The notes beneath the pieces were generated by a model. That model made no database searches and was not told where the DNA came from. It saw nothing but the letters and a program-made list of their open reading frames with translations. Position numbers and translations under genes: made by a program. Below, one piece after another: positions 24,482-33,574 of a DNA stretch of 64,000 nt. Source of the DNA: Curtobacterium sp. MCPF17_002 (GTDB lineage Bacteria > Actinomycetota > Actinomycetes > Actinomycetales > Microbacteriaceae); the NCBI RefSeq assembly GCF_003234115.2, contig NZ_CP126251.1, positions 434,001-498,000 on the forward strand, read 5' to 3'. Numbering within the stretch: position 1 is the stretch's first letter; each line of letters opens with the position of its first letter.

Positions 24482-24883
24482 ATGTCCGTTGCACCGACCA
24501 TCCGACAGCTGCACGACGCGCAGGAGGAAGTCTGGGCAGATGCCCGCGGGCGCATCGCGTTCCGCACCGCCATCGGCGACGGCACTACCCCGACCGCCGA
24601 CCTGTGCTCCGGCGTGGCCCTGATCGATCCGGGCGGATGGCTGGCGCCGCACCGGCACGAGGCTCCCGAGGTCTACCAGGTCCTGACGGGGCTGGGCGTC
24701 GTCACGCTCGACGGTCAGGAACAGGAGGTCCGCGGTGGCGCGGCGGTGTACATCCCGTCGAACCACGAGCACGGCATCCGGAACACCGGCGACACCCCGT
24801 TGGAACTCGTGTACGTGTACGCGGCGGACTCGGTGCTCGACATTGAGTACGTGTGGTCGTCGTCAGGAACCGACGACGCCTGA
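24482..24883 (+). CDS. Single-domain cupin protein
   Basis: 133 residues forming one small beta-barrel cupin. The two conserved motifs are GWLAPHRHEAPEVYQVLTG (metal ligands H, H, E) and AAVYIPSNHEHGIRNTG (final H), so one divalent metal is bound. ATG 24482 has GAGGAG upstream. Cupins of this size are sugar isomerases, dioxygenases or sensors; nothing here decides. It precedes the fructosamine-type operon, but a LacI-type operator lies after it, so it is probably not part of that regulon. Confidence 0.8.
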   Translation: MSVAPTIRQLHDAQEEVWADARGRIAFRTAIGDGTTPTADLCSGVALIDPGGWLAPHRHEAPEVYQVLTGLGVVTLDGQEQEVRGGAAVYIPSNHEHGIRNTGDTPLELVYVYAADSVLDIEYVWSSSGTDDA

Positions 24884-24898
24884 CGACGCCACTGCGTC

Positions 24899-24941
24899 TT
24901 GACTTACGGCTTCGCGCCTGCGAGGTTGGTACCGGTACCAA
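24899..24941. promoter_or_regulatory. LacI-type operator upstream of the SIS/kinase genes
   Basis: TTGGTACCGGTACCAA at 24926-24941 is a perfect 16-bp palindrome with a central CG, the LacI-family form. TTGACT at 24899-24904 is a plausible -35, placing the operator over the -10/start region. The same palindrome with one change lies at 28134-28149. Confidence 0.8.
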
Positions 24942-24969
24942 TCCGTACCAATCAACGAAAGGCGTGGTC

Positions 24970-25971
24970 ATGCTGGGATTCTCGGAGCAGAAGCTTCGGA
25001 CGGGTACACAGGACGCGATCGATCTCCGCCCGGAGATCGAGGCCGCGGTGCTGGACGTGCTCGGTCGATCGCCGAAGAACCTCTACCTGGTGGGGGCCGG
25101 CGGCACCTACGCGGCGATGCTGCCCTACGAAGTGCTCATGCGATCGCGGTCCACGTTCCCGACGACCGCCGCGATCGGCAAGGAGCTGATGCTGCTCGAC
25201 GATCCGAACTTCGGCGAGGGCTCCGTCGCACTCTTCGCCTCGGTCTCGGGCACCACCGAGGACGTCATCGAGGCGATCGAGTACGCCAAGTCCCGGGGAG
25301 TCCTGACGGTCGGCTTCACCGGTGTCGCCGACAGCCCCTTCGCGGCCGCCCTCGACGTGCCGTTGATCGCTGCGCCGAAGGGGTGGCCGTACGACGTCCA
25401 GCTCCTCGTCTTCACGCTGAAGTTCCTCAGTGAGCGGGGCGAGTTCGACGGGTACGACCAGTTCGTCGCCGACCTGCAGAAGCTGCCCGATGCCCTGGTC
25501 GCTGCCGCTGAGCAGGCGGAGTCCACCGCGGAGGCCTTCGCGGACGAGCACCGCGACACCGACTACTACTTCCTGGTCGGGGGCGGCAACCTCTGGGGGC
25601 TCACCTACCTCTACTCGATGTGCGTGCTCGAGGAGATGCAGTGGCTCCGGACCACGCGGGTGCACTCCGCCGAGTTCTTCCACGGCTCCCTCGAACTGAT
25701 CGAGCGGGACACCGCCGTGCTCGTGTTCGCCGGCGAGGACTCGACGCGGCCGCTCACCGACCGTGTGATCCGGTTCGCCGAGCAGTACAGCGACGACGTC
25801 ACCGTCCTCGACTCCAAGGACTACGCGCTCGGGGGCATCGGCCAGGAGTCACGAGCGTTCTTCGCACCGCTCGTCCTCGACGTGGTGAGCGACCGGTTCA
25901 GCAAGCACCTCGAGCGTGCTCGGGACCACTCGCTCGACCTCCGCCGCTACTACCGCGTCGTCGAGTACTGA
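24970..25971 (+). CDS. SIS-domain sugar isomerase / fructosamine deglycase-like protein (FrlB-like)
   Basis: 333 residues with two SIS domains: the first around NLYLVGAGGTYAAML...FASVSGTTEDVIEAIEYAKSRG, the second around DYYFLVGGGNLWGLTYLYSM. E. coli FrlB, about 340 residues, is built the same way and splits fructoselysine 6-phosphate into glucose 6-phosphate and lysine. HSAEFFHGSLELIERD matches the HGxxE-type active-site segment of these proteins. ATG 24970 is chosen with GAAAGG at 24957-24962. It is followed by a PfkB kinase of the FrlD type and preceded by the LacI operator, so it probably serves an Amadori-product pathway. AgaS-like deaminase activity is the alternative. Confidence 0.75.
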   Translation: MLGFSEQKLRTGTQDAIDLRPEIEAAVLDVLGRSPKNLYLVGAGGTYAAMLPYEVLMRSRSTFPTTAAIGKELMLLDDPNFGEGSVALFASVSGTTEDVIEAIEYAKSRGVLTVGFTGVADSPFAAALDVPLIAAPKGWPYDVQLLVFTLKFLSERGEFDGYDQFVADLQKLPDALVAAAEQAESTAEAFADEHRDTDYYFLVGGGNLWGLTYLYSMCVLEEMQWLRTTRVHSAEFFHGSLELIERDTAVLVFAGEDSTRPLTDRVIRFAEQYSDDVTVLDSKDYALGGIGQESRAFFAPLVLDVVSDRFSKHLERARDHSLDLRRYYRVVEY

Positions 25972-26045
25972 GCCGTTCCGGACCGAGCAGGACGACCCGG
26001 GTGGCGGCTCTGCGCTGCCGCCACCCGGTCGAGAGGAGCACGCCA

Positions 26046-26951
26046 GTGAAGATCGTCGCCTTCGGTGACAACATCGTCGACCGCTTCGTCGACCGGCGCA
26101 TCGCGTACCCGGGCGGCAACTGCGTCAACCTCGCGGTCTACGCGGCGGCTGCCGGCGCCGAGGCCGTGTACGTCGGCGTGGTCGGGAACGACGCGGCCGG
26201 CGATCTCATCCTGGGCGCACTCGGTCGTCACGGCGTCGACTTGCGCCGTGTGATCCGGCGGGACGGACCCACCGGCGTGACCGACCTCGTCACCAGGAAC
26301 GGCGACCGGGTGTTCCTCGACTGGAACGGCGGCGGCGTCACCACGGCCGCTCCCTACCGGCTCGACCTCGAGGACCTCCGCGCGTTCGCCGGTGCGGACC
26401 TCGTCCACTCGAGCGTGTACTCCGCCTCCGAGTCAGAGCTCCCGAAGCTGCGCGCGATCCCGGGTCTCGTCTCGTTCGACTACTCGAGCGAACCGGAGTT
26501 CCGCACGGACGACTACCTCGCCGCGACCGCCCCGTACGCCGACCTGGTGCTGTTCTCCGCGGGGTCGGCGTCCACACCGGAGATCGAGGAGCTCGCCGAC
26601 CGTGCTCGACGCGCAGGGGCCGGGCTCGTCCTCGTGACCCGTGGTGCGGACGGGGCGATCCTCTTCACCGGCGGCACGGTCCTGGCGCAGCCGGCCCTGC
26701 CCGTTCCCGCACAGGACGTCGTCGACACGACGGGGTGCGGGGACGCGTTCCTCACCGGGTTCGTCCTCGCCATGCTCGATTCGGGCTGGAAGCGCGGAGT
26801 CGACCTCGACGAACCGGACTCCCGAGCGGCGCTCCGTGCGGGCGCCGAGAGCGCCGCTCGGCAGTGCTACGTTGAGGGAGCGTTCGGTATGGGCGAGCCC
26901 TACGACGATCCGGCTGTGCCCGCGACCGCGGTGACACCAGCAGAGTCCTGA
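26046..26951 (+). CDS. PfkB-family sugar kinase, fructoselysine-6-kinase-like (FrlD-like)
   Basis: 301 residues of the ribokinase/PfkB family. The substrate signature is YPGGNCVNLAVYAAAAGA, with the cysteine and lack of an N-terminal extension as in FrlD. The C-terminal signature is VVDTTGCGDAFLTGFVLAML, with the anion hole and catalytic aspartate. It starts at GTG 26046 with GAGAGGAG upstream, 74 nt after the SIS gene. With the SIS protein it would phosphorylate and then deglycate imported fructosamines. Confidence 0.78.
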   Translation: MKIVAFGDNIVDRFVDRRIAYPGGNCVNLAVYAAAAGAEAVYVGVVGNDAAGDLILGALGRHGVDLRRVIRRDGPTGVTDLVTRNGDRVFLDWNGGGVTTAAPYRLDLEDLRAFAGADLVHSSVYSASESELPKLRAIPGLVSFDYSSEPEFRTDDYLAATAPYADLVLFSAGSASTPEIEELADRARRAGAGLVLVTRGADGAILFTGGTVLAQPALPVPAQDVVDTTGCGDAFLTGFVLAMLDSGWKRGVDLDEPDSRAALRAGAESAARQCYVEGAFGMGEPYDDPAVPATAVTPAES

Positions 26952-26973
26952 TCCCGCCGAGGAAGACCACGAC

Positions 26974-28056
26974 ATGGCCCGAGGGGAAGCCCCTGCTGCT
27001 CCGACGTTGACCGAGGTCGCGGAGATGGCGGGTGTCGGACGCGCGACCGTCGCCCGGACCCTCGGCGGGTACGGGTCCGTCAGCGCCAAGACCCGCGAGA
27101 AGGTGCTCGCCGCAGCCGAGCGCCTCGGGTACGCCCAGAACCAGCTCGCGAAGAGCATGACGACGGGACGGACGAACACCATCGGTGTCGTCGTCGCGGA
27201 CGTCGGCAACCCGTTCTTCGCCGGGATCCTCTCCGGCGTCGCCGTGACGGCTCGTGCGCGCGGCTACGACGTGCTCGTGATCGGCACCGACGAGGACCTG
27301 GCGGAGGAACGCCGTGCCGTCGAGACGCTCCTCGGCAAACAGGTCGACGGGATCGTGATCGCGTCGGCGGCCGGCCGCAGCCAGCCCGTCCCGCACCTCG
27401 AGTCCGCGTTGCGACGCGGCTGCCCCATCGTCCTGGTGGATCGAGACCTCGACACGATCGACACCGACGCGGTCGTGACCGACAACAGGGTCGTCACCGA
27501 GCACTCCGTGTCGCGCCTCATCGAGAGCGGGCACCGACGGATCGGCTTCGTGTGGGGGCCGGTCACCAGCCAACCGGCGACCGACGTCGACGACGTCCCG
27601 AAGATCGTCGCCGACGCGCTCTGGAGCGACGGGGAGCGCCTCCTGGGCTACACCGACGCACTGCGCAGGCACGATCTGCCGTTCGACACGGCCTTGGTCA
27701 GCCACAGCCTCCAGACCGAGGCGCAGGCGACCCGGGCAGTCGGGGGGATGCTCGATCTGGCGGACCCGCCGACCGCGATCTTCGCCACCGAGGCCGACGC
27801 CGTCACCGGGTCCCTGCGGGCGCTCCGCAAGCGGGGGCTCCGCTGCCCGGACGACGTCTCCGTCATCGGTTTCGACGACTCCTCCTGGGCTGAGGTGATG
27901 GACCCGCCGATGACCGTCGTGGCGCAGCCCATGCAGGCACTGGGTGCTTCGGCCGCCGCCGCGGTCATCGAGCGCATCGAGGGCCAGGACCGAGGGGCCC
28001 GCCGCATCGAGGTCGAGTCGACGCTCATCTGGCGGGGAAGCGTCGCCGAGCGCTGA
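26974..28056 (+). CDS. LacI-family transcriptional repressor
   Basis: 360 residues. The N-terminal helix-turn-helix reads TLTEVAEMAGVGRATVARTLGG (about 11-32), and the hinge NQLAKSMTTGRTNTIGVVV leads to a periplasmic-binding-protein-like domain (PTAIFATEADAVTGSLRALRKRG, VSVIGFDDSSWAEVMDPPMT). It lies 22 nt after the kinase gene and so is probably co-transcribed. Matching palindromes before the SIS gene and before the ABC importer are its probable sites, making both halves one regulon induced by the imported sugar. Confidence 0.88.
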   Translation: MARGEAPAAPTLTEVAEMAGVGRATVARTLGGYGSVSAKTREKVLAAAERLGYAQNQLAKSMTTGRTNTIGVVVADVGNPFFAGILSGVAVTARARGYDVLVIGTDEDLAEERRAVETLLGKQVDGIVIASAAGRSQPVPHLESALRRGCPIVLVDRDLDTIDTDAVVTDNRVVTEHSVSRLIESGHRRIGFVWGPVTSQPATDVDDVPKIVADALWSDGERLLGYTDALRRHDLPFDTALVSHSLQTEAQATRAVGGMLDLADPPTAIFATEADAVTGSLRALRKRGLRCPDDVSVIGFDDSSWAEVMDPPMTVVAQPMQALGASAAAAVIERIEGQDRGARRIEVESTLIWRGSVAER

Positions 28057-28133
28057 CGCCCCGTCCCTGAGCACCGTTGCGCGGTGCTCGAAGCAACGTG
28101 CTGCACACGTGCCCGTCACGCGTGAGAAACATG

Positions 28134-28162
28134 TTGATACCGGTACCAATATCGGGTACGGT
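28134..28162 (+). promoter_or_regulatory. Promoter with overlapping LacI operator for the ABC importer
   Basis: TTGATACCGGTACCAA (28134-28149) differs by one base from the operator at 24926. Its TTGATA also serves as a -35 box; 17 bp later TACGGT (28157-28162) is a good -10. A bound repressor would block this promoter. Confidence 0.78.
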
Positions 28163-28260
28163 CGCGGTACCGCTTCGGCGGAGACCGTGGTCCAGTGCCG
28201 GATCCTCGCGAGTACCTGACGCGAATCCTCGCTGGCATTGCTCGATTGGAGGAGCCCGCC

Positions 28261-29586
28261 TTGCGAACGCGATCCCAGCTCGTCGTCGTCATCGGCGTCA
28301 TCACCACGCTGTTCGTCAGCGGCTGCGCCACGAACACGCACGCGGCACCAGCGTCCGACCTGACTGCGAAGCCCGTCTTCAGCGGAACGCTCACGATCCT
28401 GACCGCCACGGCCGGCGACCCGTTGGGGAAGTACTTCCCGAAGGTCATCGCCGAGTACGAACGTGAACACCCGTCCGTCCACGTGCAGCTCACCCAGGAG
28501 ACCGACGACGACGCGATCAAGAACAAGGAGAAGGTCCTGATCGCGTCGCAGGCGCTGCCCGACATCTACTTCACCTACGCGGGGAACTGGGGCCAGAACT
28601 TCGCGGACGGCGGCGTCGCCATGCCCCTCGACAGTGTCATCGGCCCGGACACGACCTGGGGGAAGAGCTTCCTCGCGAGTGCCGTCGACGCGTTCGCGTA
28701 CGACGGCTCCCGGTACGGTGTCCCGTTCTACCTCGACGCGAAGTACATGGGCTACGACAAGCGGATCTTCCGTCAGCTCGGACTCAGCGTCCCGAGCACG
28801 CTCGAGGAGCTCGTCAGCTCCTGCTCGACGATCAAGCGTGCCGGCTACATCCCGATCGCCTTCGGGAACAAGGGCGGCTGGCCTGGAGTCCACTACCTCG
28901 GCCAGCTCATCGCGCACGACGTCCCCGCCGAGGTCCTCGCGAAGGACCAGGACCCCGCGACCGCGACCTTCACCGACCCGGGGTACGTGCAGGCGATGCA
29001 GGAGTACCGGGAGATCGTGACGTCCTGCACCGAACTCGGCAGTGGGTCGAACGGCGTCGACTACACGACGGCCGAGCAGCAGCAGACCTCGGGCAAGGCT
29101 GCGATGTACTACCAGGAACTGGTCGAGTTCGACTCGGTGAACACCGAGGGCTCGCAGTTGGCGAAGGACGGGTTCGGCATCTTCGCGCTGCCGAGCAGTG
29201 CGACCGCACGAGGCGACGAGGACGCGATCGAAGGCGCCCCGGAAGGCTTCATGATCAACCGCCGATCGACGAAGTCGGCCCTCGCGCTCGACTTCCTGCG
29301 GTTCGTGACGAACGACGAGAACGCGGAGACCCTCTCAGCGCCGCCGTACGGGCAGCCGAGCGCCGTGATCGGCGCGGTGAACTCGACGTCCGCGAGCCCC
29401 GCCGTCATCGAGGGCGTCGAACGGCTCAAGGCGGCATCAAGGATCGACGTCTGGCTCGACACCGGTTCGGACCCCGCCGTCGCCGATGTCTGGACCGCCG
29501 CCGGAGCATCACTGGCCGACGCGTCCAGCACCCCCCGACAGGTCATCGCGCAACTGCGCTCCGCTTCGAAGAAGGCACGTCAATGA
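28261..29586 (+). CDS. ABC transporter sugar-binding lipoprotein
   Basis: 441 residues. TTG 28261 is the start because GGAGGAG lies six bases upstream and the signal peptide begins there (LRTRSQLVVVIGVITTLFVS followed by the lipobox cysteine in SGCAT). The mature protein is a CUT1-type solute-binding protein (LTILTATAGDPLGKYFPKVI...). It is the first gene of the importer operon, downstream of the LacI-controlled promoter. The ligand is probably the fructosamine or sugar that the FrlB/FrlD-like enzymes process. No ATPase gene is nearby. Confidence 0.87.
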   Translation: MRTRSQLVVVIGVITTLFVSGCATNTHAAPASDLTAKPVFSGTLTILTATAGDPLGKYFPKVIAEYEREHPSVHVQLTQETDDDAIKNKEKVLIASQALPDIYFTYAGNWGQNFADGGVAMPLDSVIGPDTTWGKSFLASAVDAFAYDGSRYGVPFYLDAKYMGYDKRIFRQLGLSVPSTLEELVSSCSTIKRAGYIPIAFGNKGGWPGVHYLGQLIAHDVPAEVLAKDQDPATATFTDPGYVQAMQEYREIVTSCTELGSGSNGVDYTTAEQQQTSGKAAMYYQELVEFDSVNTEGSQLAKDGFGIFALPSSATARGDEDAIEGAPEGFMINRRSTKSALALDFLRFVTNDENAETLSAPPYGQPSAVIGAVNSTSASPAVIEGVERLKAASRIDVWLDTGSDPAVADVWTAAGASLADASSTPRQVIAQLRSASKKARQ

Positions 29587-30539
29587 CACAGACACTGGAA
29601 TCGGAGTCCGCCGTCGGAGGGATCCGGACGGTCGAGCTCCGCCGACGTCGGCCGACAGCGCGAGTACGGTGGGGCGGGCTGGCGTGGATCGCGCCCGCGC
29701 TGATGGTCCTCGCGGTCTTCGTCTACTACCCGCTCGTCGAGAACATCCGGTTCAGCTTCCTGGACTGGGACATCTTCACCGGGGACTCGAAGTTCATCGG
29801 TCTCCAGAACTACGCGAAGCTCGGATCCGACCCCACCTTCTGGCATGCCTTCGGGAACAACGTCTGGTACGCCGTCATCTCGGTCGTGGTCCAGGTGTTC
29901 GGCGCGCTCGTCCTCGCGGCGATGGTCGAGAGCCTCCGCAGCGAGCGCTGGCGGAAGTGGCTCCGAGCGATCTACTTCGTACCCTCGGCGATCTCCCTCA
30001 CCGTTGCCGGGCTGTTGTTCTACTTCATCCTGCAGCCGGGCGACGGCGGACTCTTCAACGCTGCGCTCGACGCCGTCGGACTGCACTCGCTCACGACGGC
30101 ATGGTTGGGCGACCAGAAGACCGCCATCTTCGGCATCATCGCGATGAGCCAGTGGCAGGGCTTCGGGTACGGGGCGCTGCTGTTCTCGGTGGCCCTCCAA
30201 CGGATCCCGTCGGAGATCAACGAGGCAGCACAGATCGACGGCGTCGGCCCGGTCCGACGCTTCTTCACCATCTCCGTCCCACTCGTCCGCGAGATGACCG
30301 GCGTGATGATGATCGTCACCGTGTCGGGCGCGTTCCAGGTGTTCAACGAGGTGACCGTGATGACCCAGGGCGGCCCGGACAACTCGAGCCAGGTGCTCGG
30401 GACCTGGCTGTACCACGCCGGGTTCTACGACAACGACTTCGGCTACGCATCGGCGATCGCGACCGTGGTGTTCGTCATCACCCTCGCACTCGCCATCGGT
30501 CAGCTCTGGGTCTCCGGGAAGCGACGGGTCGAGTGGTGA
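29583..30539 (+). CDS. ABC sugar transporter permease (first subunit)
   Basis: 318 residues with six membrane helices and an EAA loop EINEAAQIDGVGPVRRFFTI typical of CUT1 transporters. The N-terminal 35 residues are cytoplasmic and Arg-rich. ATG 29583 overlaps the stop codon of the binding-protein gene by 4 nt (ATGA). Confidence 0.88.
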   Translation: MTQTLESESAVGGIRTVELRRRRPTARVRWGGLAWIAPALMVLAVFVYYPLVENIRFSFLDWDIFTGDSKFIGLQNYAKLGSDPTFWHAFGNNVWYAVISVVVQVFGALVLAAMVESLRSERWRKWLRAIYFVPSAISLTVAGLLFYFILQPGDGGLFNAALDAVGLHSLTTAWLGDQKTAIFGIIAMSQWQGFGYGALLFSVALQRIPSEINEAAQIDGVGPVRRFFTISVPLVREMTGVMMIVTVSGAFQVFNEVTVMTQGGPDNSSQVLGTWLYHAGFYDNDFGYASAIATVVFVITLALAIGQLWVSGKRRVEW

Positions 30540-31414
30540 ACACGACGGGCGGAACAGTGAACACGACGGCGCGAACGGTGAACACGACGGTCCGGGTCTG
30601 GTCGCGTCTCCGGGCCGCGATCCTGTGGGTGGTGCTCATCGCGCTGGTGGTCCTCGTGGTCTACCCGCTCGTGTGGATGGTGCTCAACGGCTTCAAGACC
30701 AACGAACAGGTCTTCGGCAGTCCGTTCGCCCTCCCGACGCAGTGGGGATGGAGCGCCTACGTCGACGCGTGGCAGCAGGGGGTGAAGAACTACCTCACCG
30801 TCAGCGTGCTGCTGACGATCCTCGCGACCGCGGCCACCGAACTCCTCAGCGCCTGGGCGGCCTTCGGGCTGACCAAGACCCGACTACCGCGCAGCGGTGC
30901 GTTCACCGGCCTGATGATCGCCGGACTGATGCTCGCTCCGTCGGTCGCGATCATCCCGCTCGTGACCATGTTCCAACGCATGGGCCTCTACAACACGTTC
31001 CTCGGACTGCTCATCCTCTACACCGCGTTCCGGATCCCGTTCACCGTGTTCCTCATCCGCGGCTACATGCTCGACCTGCCCCACGAGGTGGACGAGGCGG
31101 CCGCGATCGACGGCACGTCCCGATGGGGGACGTTCTGGCGCATCACCCTGCCGATGTGCACGCCGATCATGATCACCACGACCGTCCTGAACATCCTGCT
31201 GAACTGGAACGAGTACCTCTTCGCCACGGTGTTCACGTCCGGGTCGGGGATCGAGACGCTGCCGGTCGGTCTCGCCGACCTCATGTCGAGGATCGGGACG
31301 CACTACCCGACGGTGTTCGCCGGCATGGTCATCGGCGCGGTCCCCATGGTGGTGCTCTTCTTCGCCTGCCAGCGGTACTTCGTCCGCGGCATCGGCGACG
31401 GGGTCGGCAAGTGA
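30536..31414 (+). CDS. ABC sugar transporter permease (second subunit) with tandem repeat at its start
   Basis: 292 residues, six helices, EAA loop EVDEAAAIDGTSRWGTFWRI. The start region is odd: three tandem 21-bp units (30536-30598), each beginning GTGAACACGACGG, encode VNTTGGT-VNTTART-VNTTVRV. Each unit offers an in-frame GTG. The first GTG overlaps the upstream stop by 4 nt and is used here, but the second or third could also start the protein. The membrane part begins after the repeats. Confidence 0.86.
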   Translation: MNTTGGTVNTTARTVNTTVRVWSRLRAAILWVVLIALVVLVVYPLVWMVLNGFKTNEQVFGSPFALPTQWGWSAYVDAWQQGVKNYLTVSVLLTILATAATELLSAWAAFGLTKTRLPRSGAFTGLMIAGLMLAPSVAIIPLVTMFQRMGLYNTFLGLLILYTAFRIPFTVFLIRGYMLDLPHEVDEAAAIDGTSRWGTFWRITLPMCTPIMITTTVLNILLNWNEYLFATVFTSGSGIETLPVGLADLMSRIGTHYPTVFAGMVIGAVPMVVLFFACQRYFVRGIGDGVGK

Positions 31415-31433
31415 CCGCTGCCAGCACCGTCTC

Positions 31434-32597
31434 GTGACGTCCCTCGTCCGACTCGCCCGTCATCCGGGCGTCGCACGGGTCACGGCGTCGCAGATCCTCG
31501 CGCGGTTCCCCCTCGGCATGCTCTCGCTCGGCCTGTTGATGCACGTGCGGACGGTCACCGGGAGCTACGCGCTCGCCGGAGCGGCCGTCGCGGTCTGGAG
31601 CGTCGGCGAAGGGGTCGCCGGACCGCTCGCCGGTCGACTCCTCGGCCGGTTCGGTGCACTGCCGGTCATCGGCATCGCGACCGTGCTGTGCGCGATCGTC
31701 ATCACCGTCATCGCGATCGGCGTCGACGGCCCGGCGACGGTGGTGCTCTGCGGACTCGGTGGACTCACGGTGCCGCCGGTGGCGCAGGCGGTCCGCGCCT
31801 TCTACCCGTCGCTCGTGCCGTCGACGATGCTCGCGGCGCTCTTCTCGATCGACGCCTCGGCGCAAGAGGTGATCTGGACGCTCGGGCCGCTCCTCGCGAC
31901 GGTGCTCGCCGGGGCCGCGAGCGCATCCGTGGCGTTGTTCACGGCGGCCGGGATGCTCGTGGCGGGCGGTGTCTGGTTCCTCACCGCGTCGAGGGGAGGG
32001 GCGTCGAGACCTGGTCCCCGTGCGGCGCCGTCCCGCCGCTTCGGACGGAGCCTGTTGAGCCGACCCGTCATCGCAGCCACCGTCACGAGTGCCCTCCTCG
32101 TCGCCTCGTACGCTGCGCTCGAGGTCGCGGTCCTGGACCACTTCGGCAGTGATCCGGGACGGACCGGCATCGCGATCGCTGCGTCGTCGATCGGCTCCCT
32201 GGCGGGAGGTCTGCTCTTCGGAGCCCGCATCAGGAGCACCACGGCGCTCACGGTCGCGATCGCATCGGTGTTCGCGTTCACCGCGATCGCAGCGCTGGTC
32301 TCCGGCGTCCCCCTCTTCCTGGCGTCGATGTTCCTCTCGGGCCTCGGCTTCGCACCGGCCACCGCGTACCTGTCGGTCCTGGTCTCCGAGAGCGCTCGCC
32401 CGGACGAGTCAGGGGAGGCCTTCGGCTGGGTGACGACCGGCAGCCTCATGGGCGCTGCGAGCGGAACCGCACTCGCGGGCTTCGCCGCGGAGGGCACCGG
32501 CGCCACCGGCGCCTTCCTCCTGGCGAGCACGACGGCCGCCGCTGCCACCGTCGTACCGCTGGTGCTCCTGTCGCGACGGAACCGACGAGCGCACTGA
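31434..32597 (+). CDS. Major facilitator superfamily transporter
   Basis: 387 residues with about 12 hydrophobic segments and a central cytoplasmic Arg/Pro-rich loop (about 185-205). The pattern resembles 12-helix exporters of the drug/sugar efflux kind (PLAGRLLGRFGALPVIG after helix 2). It starts with GTG 31434, 20 nt after the last importer gene, and may be co-transcribed as a sugar exporter or overflow valve. The substrate is not evident. A repeat-family terminator follows 12 bp after its stop. Confidence 0.75.
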   Translation: MTSLVRLARHPGVARVTASQILARFPLGMLSLGLLMHVRTVTGSYALAGAAVAVWSVGEGVAGPLAGRLLGRFGALPVIGIATVLCAIVITVIAIGVDGPATVVLCGLGGLTVPPVAQAVRAFYPSLVPSTMLAALFSIDASAQEVIWTLGPLLATVLAGAASASVALFTAAGMLVAGGVWFLTASRGGASRPGPRAAPSRRFGRSLLSRPVIAATVTSALLVASYAALEVAVLDHFGSDPGRTGIAIAASSIGSLAGGLLFGARIRSTTALTVAIASVFAFTAIAALVSGVPLFLASMFLSGLGFAPATAYLSVLVSESARPDESGEAFGWVTTGSLMGAASGTALAGFAAEGTGATGAFLLASTTAAAATVVPLVLLSRRNRRAH

Positions 32598-32609
32598 CGA
32601 CCCCACGAG

Positions 32610-32653
32610 CGGACTGGAGGCGCGGTGCGGGCCCGCCCCGCGCCTCCAGTCCG
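32610..32653. terminator. Palindromic terminator, third copy of the repeat family
   Basis: CGGACTGGAGGCGCGG (32610-32625) pairs exactly with 32638-32653. The 12-bp centre differs from the other two copies and contains its own palindrome GCGGGCCCGC. It lies between converging genes ending at 32597 and 32654. Confidence 0.8.
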
Positions 32654-33574
32654 TCAGCTGGCCGCGTTCGCGATCGCGACCGCCGCTCCGATCGCACCGG
32701 CGTTGTCACCCAGCGTCGCCGCTCGGACGTCGACGTCGACGCGGTAGTCCTCGGACCGGTCGAGGGCGCGGAGGACGTCGTCGTGGATGAGCGGCAGGCA
32801 GATCGCGGCGCTGCCGCCGATCACGGTGACGCGGGGCTGCCACAGGGTGTGCAGGGCCGCGAGCCCACGACCGACGGCGACGGCGTAGTCGCGGAACACT
32901 GCGCTGACCCGTTCGTCCTCCGGCGCGCGTTCCATGGCGTCCGCGATGAGTCCCCGGCCGGGCGCAGCACCGCCCATCGCCTCGCTCAACCGCTGTTGCA
33001 GTCCGCTCCGGGAAGCGGCCGGCTCGAAGCACCCGGTGAGGCCGCAGTAGCAGCGCTCGGGGTCGCTCGAGATCGGGATGTGCCCACCTTCGGGGTGCGC
33101 GCCGTCGGCGCCGCGGACCGGACGGCCGTCGACGAGCATCGCGACCCCGACGCCCGTCCCGAGGGTGACCATCAGCAGCCGGTCGGACCGTGCGCCCGCG
33201 CCGGAGCCGTGTTCCCCGAAGGCCGCCGCGACGGCGTCGTTGTCGATGCCGACCGGCACCTGCAGCCGTCCCCGGAGCTGGTCGACGACGGGGAAGCCCG
33301 TGAACCACGGCAGGGTCGCGCCGTTGTGGATGACGCCGGCCTCGACGTCGACCGGACCGCTCGCGCCGATCCCGACGGCGGCGAGCCCGGCGCCGGCCGG
33401 GACCACGTCCTCGATGAGTCGGGCGAGACGCTCGACGCGCTCGGCCTCGGGTCCGGCGCCGAGCTCGGCGGTGGGGACGTCGACGGCCGCGACGACCTCG
33501 TCGCCGACGACGGCGATCGCACGGGAGCCGGTCCCGCCGAGGTCGACCCCGACGCGGACGGCCGCGTCGTTCAC
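32654..33574 (-). CDS. ROK-family sugar kinase
   Basis: 306 residues without a DNA-binding domain, so a kinase rather than a regulator. The ATP site is RVGVDLGGTGSRAIAVVG; the zinc motif is CYCGLTGCFEPAAS; the catalytic aspartate lies in VGIDNDAVAAAFGEHG and the sugar loop in EGGHIPI. Such proteins phosphorylate glucose, N-acetylglucosamine or N-acetylmannosamine at C6. GTG 33574 overlaps the SIS gene stop by 4 nt. It is the last gene of an MFS-DeoR-SIS-ROK operon, so it probably phosphorylates the imported sugar before the SIS enzyme acts. Confidence 0.85.
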   Translation of the reverse strand: MNDAAVRVGVDLGGTGSRAIAVVGDEVVAAVDVPTAELGAGPEAERVERLARLIEDVVPAGAGLAAVGIGASGPVDVEAGVIHNGATLPWFTGFPVVDQLRGRLQVPVGIDNDAVAAAFGEHGSGAGARSDRLLMVTLGTGVGVAMLVDGRPVRGADGAHPEGGHIPISSDPERCYCGLTGCFEPAASRSGLQQRLSEAMGGAAPGRGLIADAMERAPEDERVSAVFRDYAVAVGRGLAALHTLWQPRVTVIGGSAAICLPLIHDDVLRALDRSEDYRVDVDVRAATLGDNAGAIGAAVAIANAAS

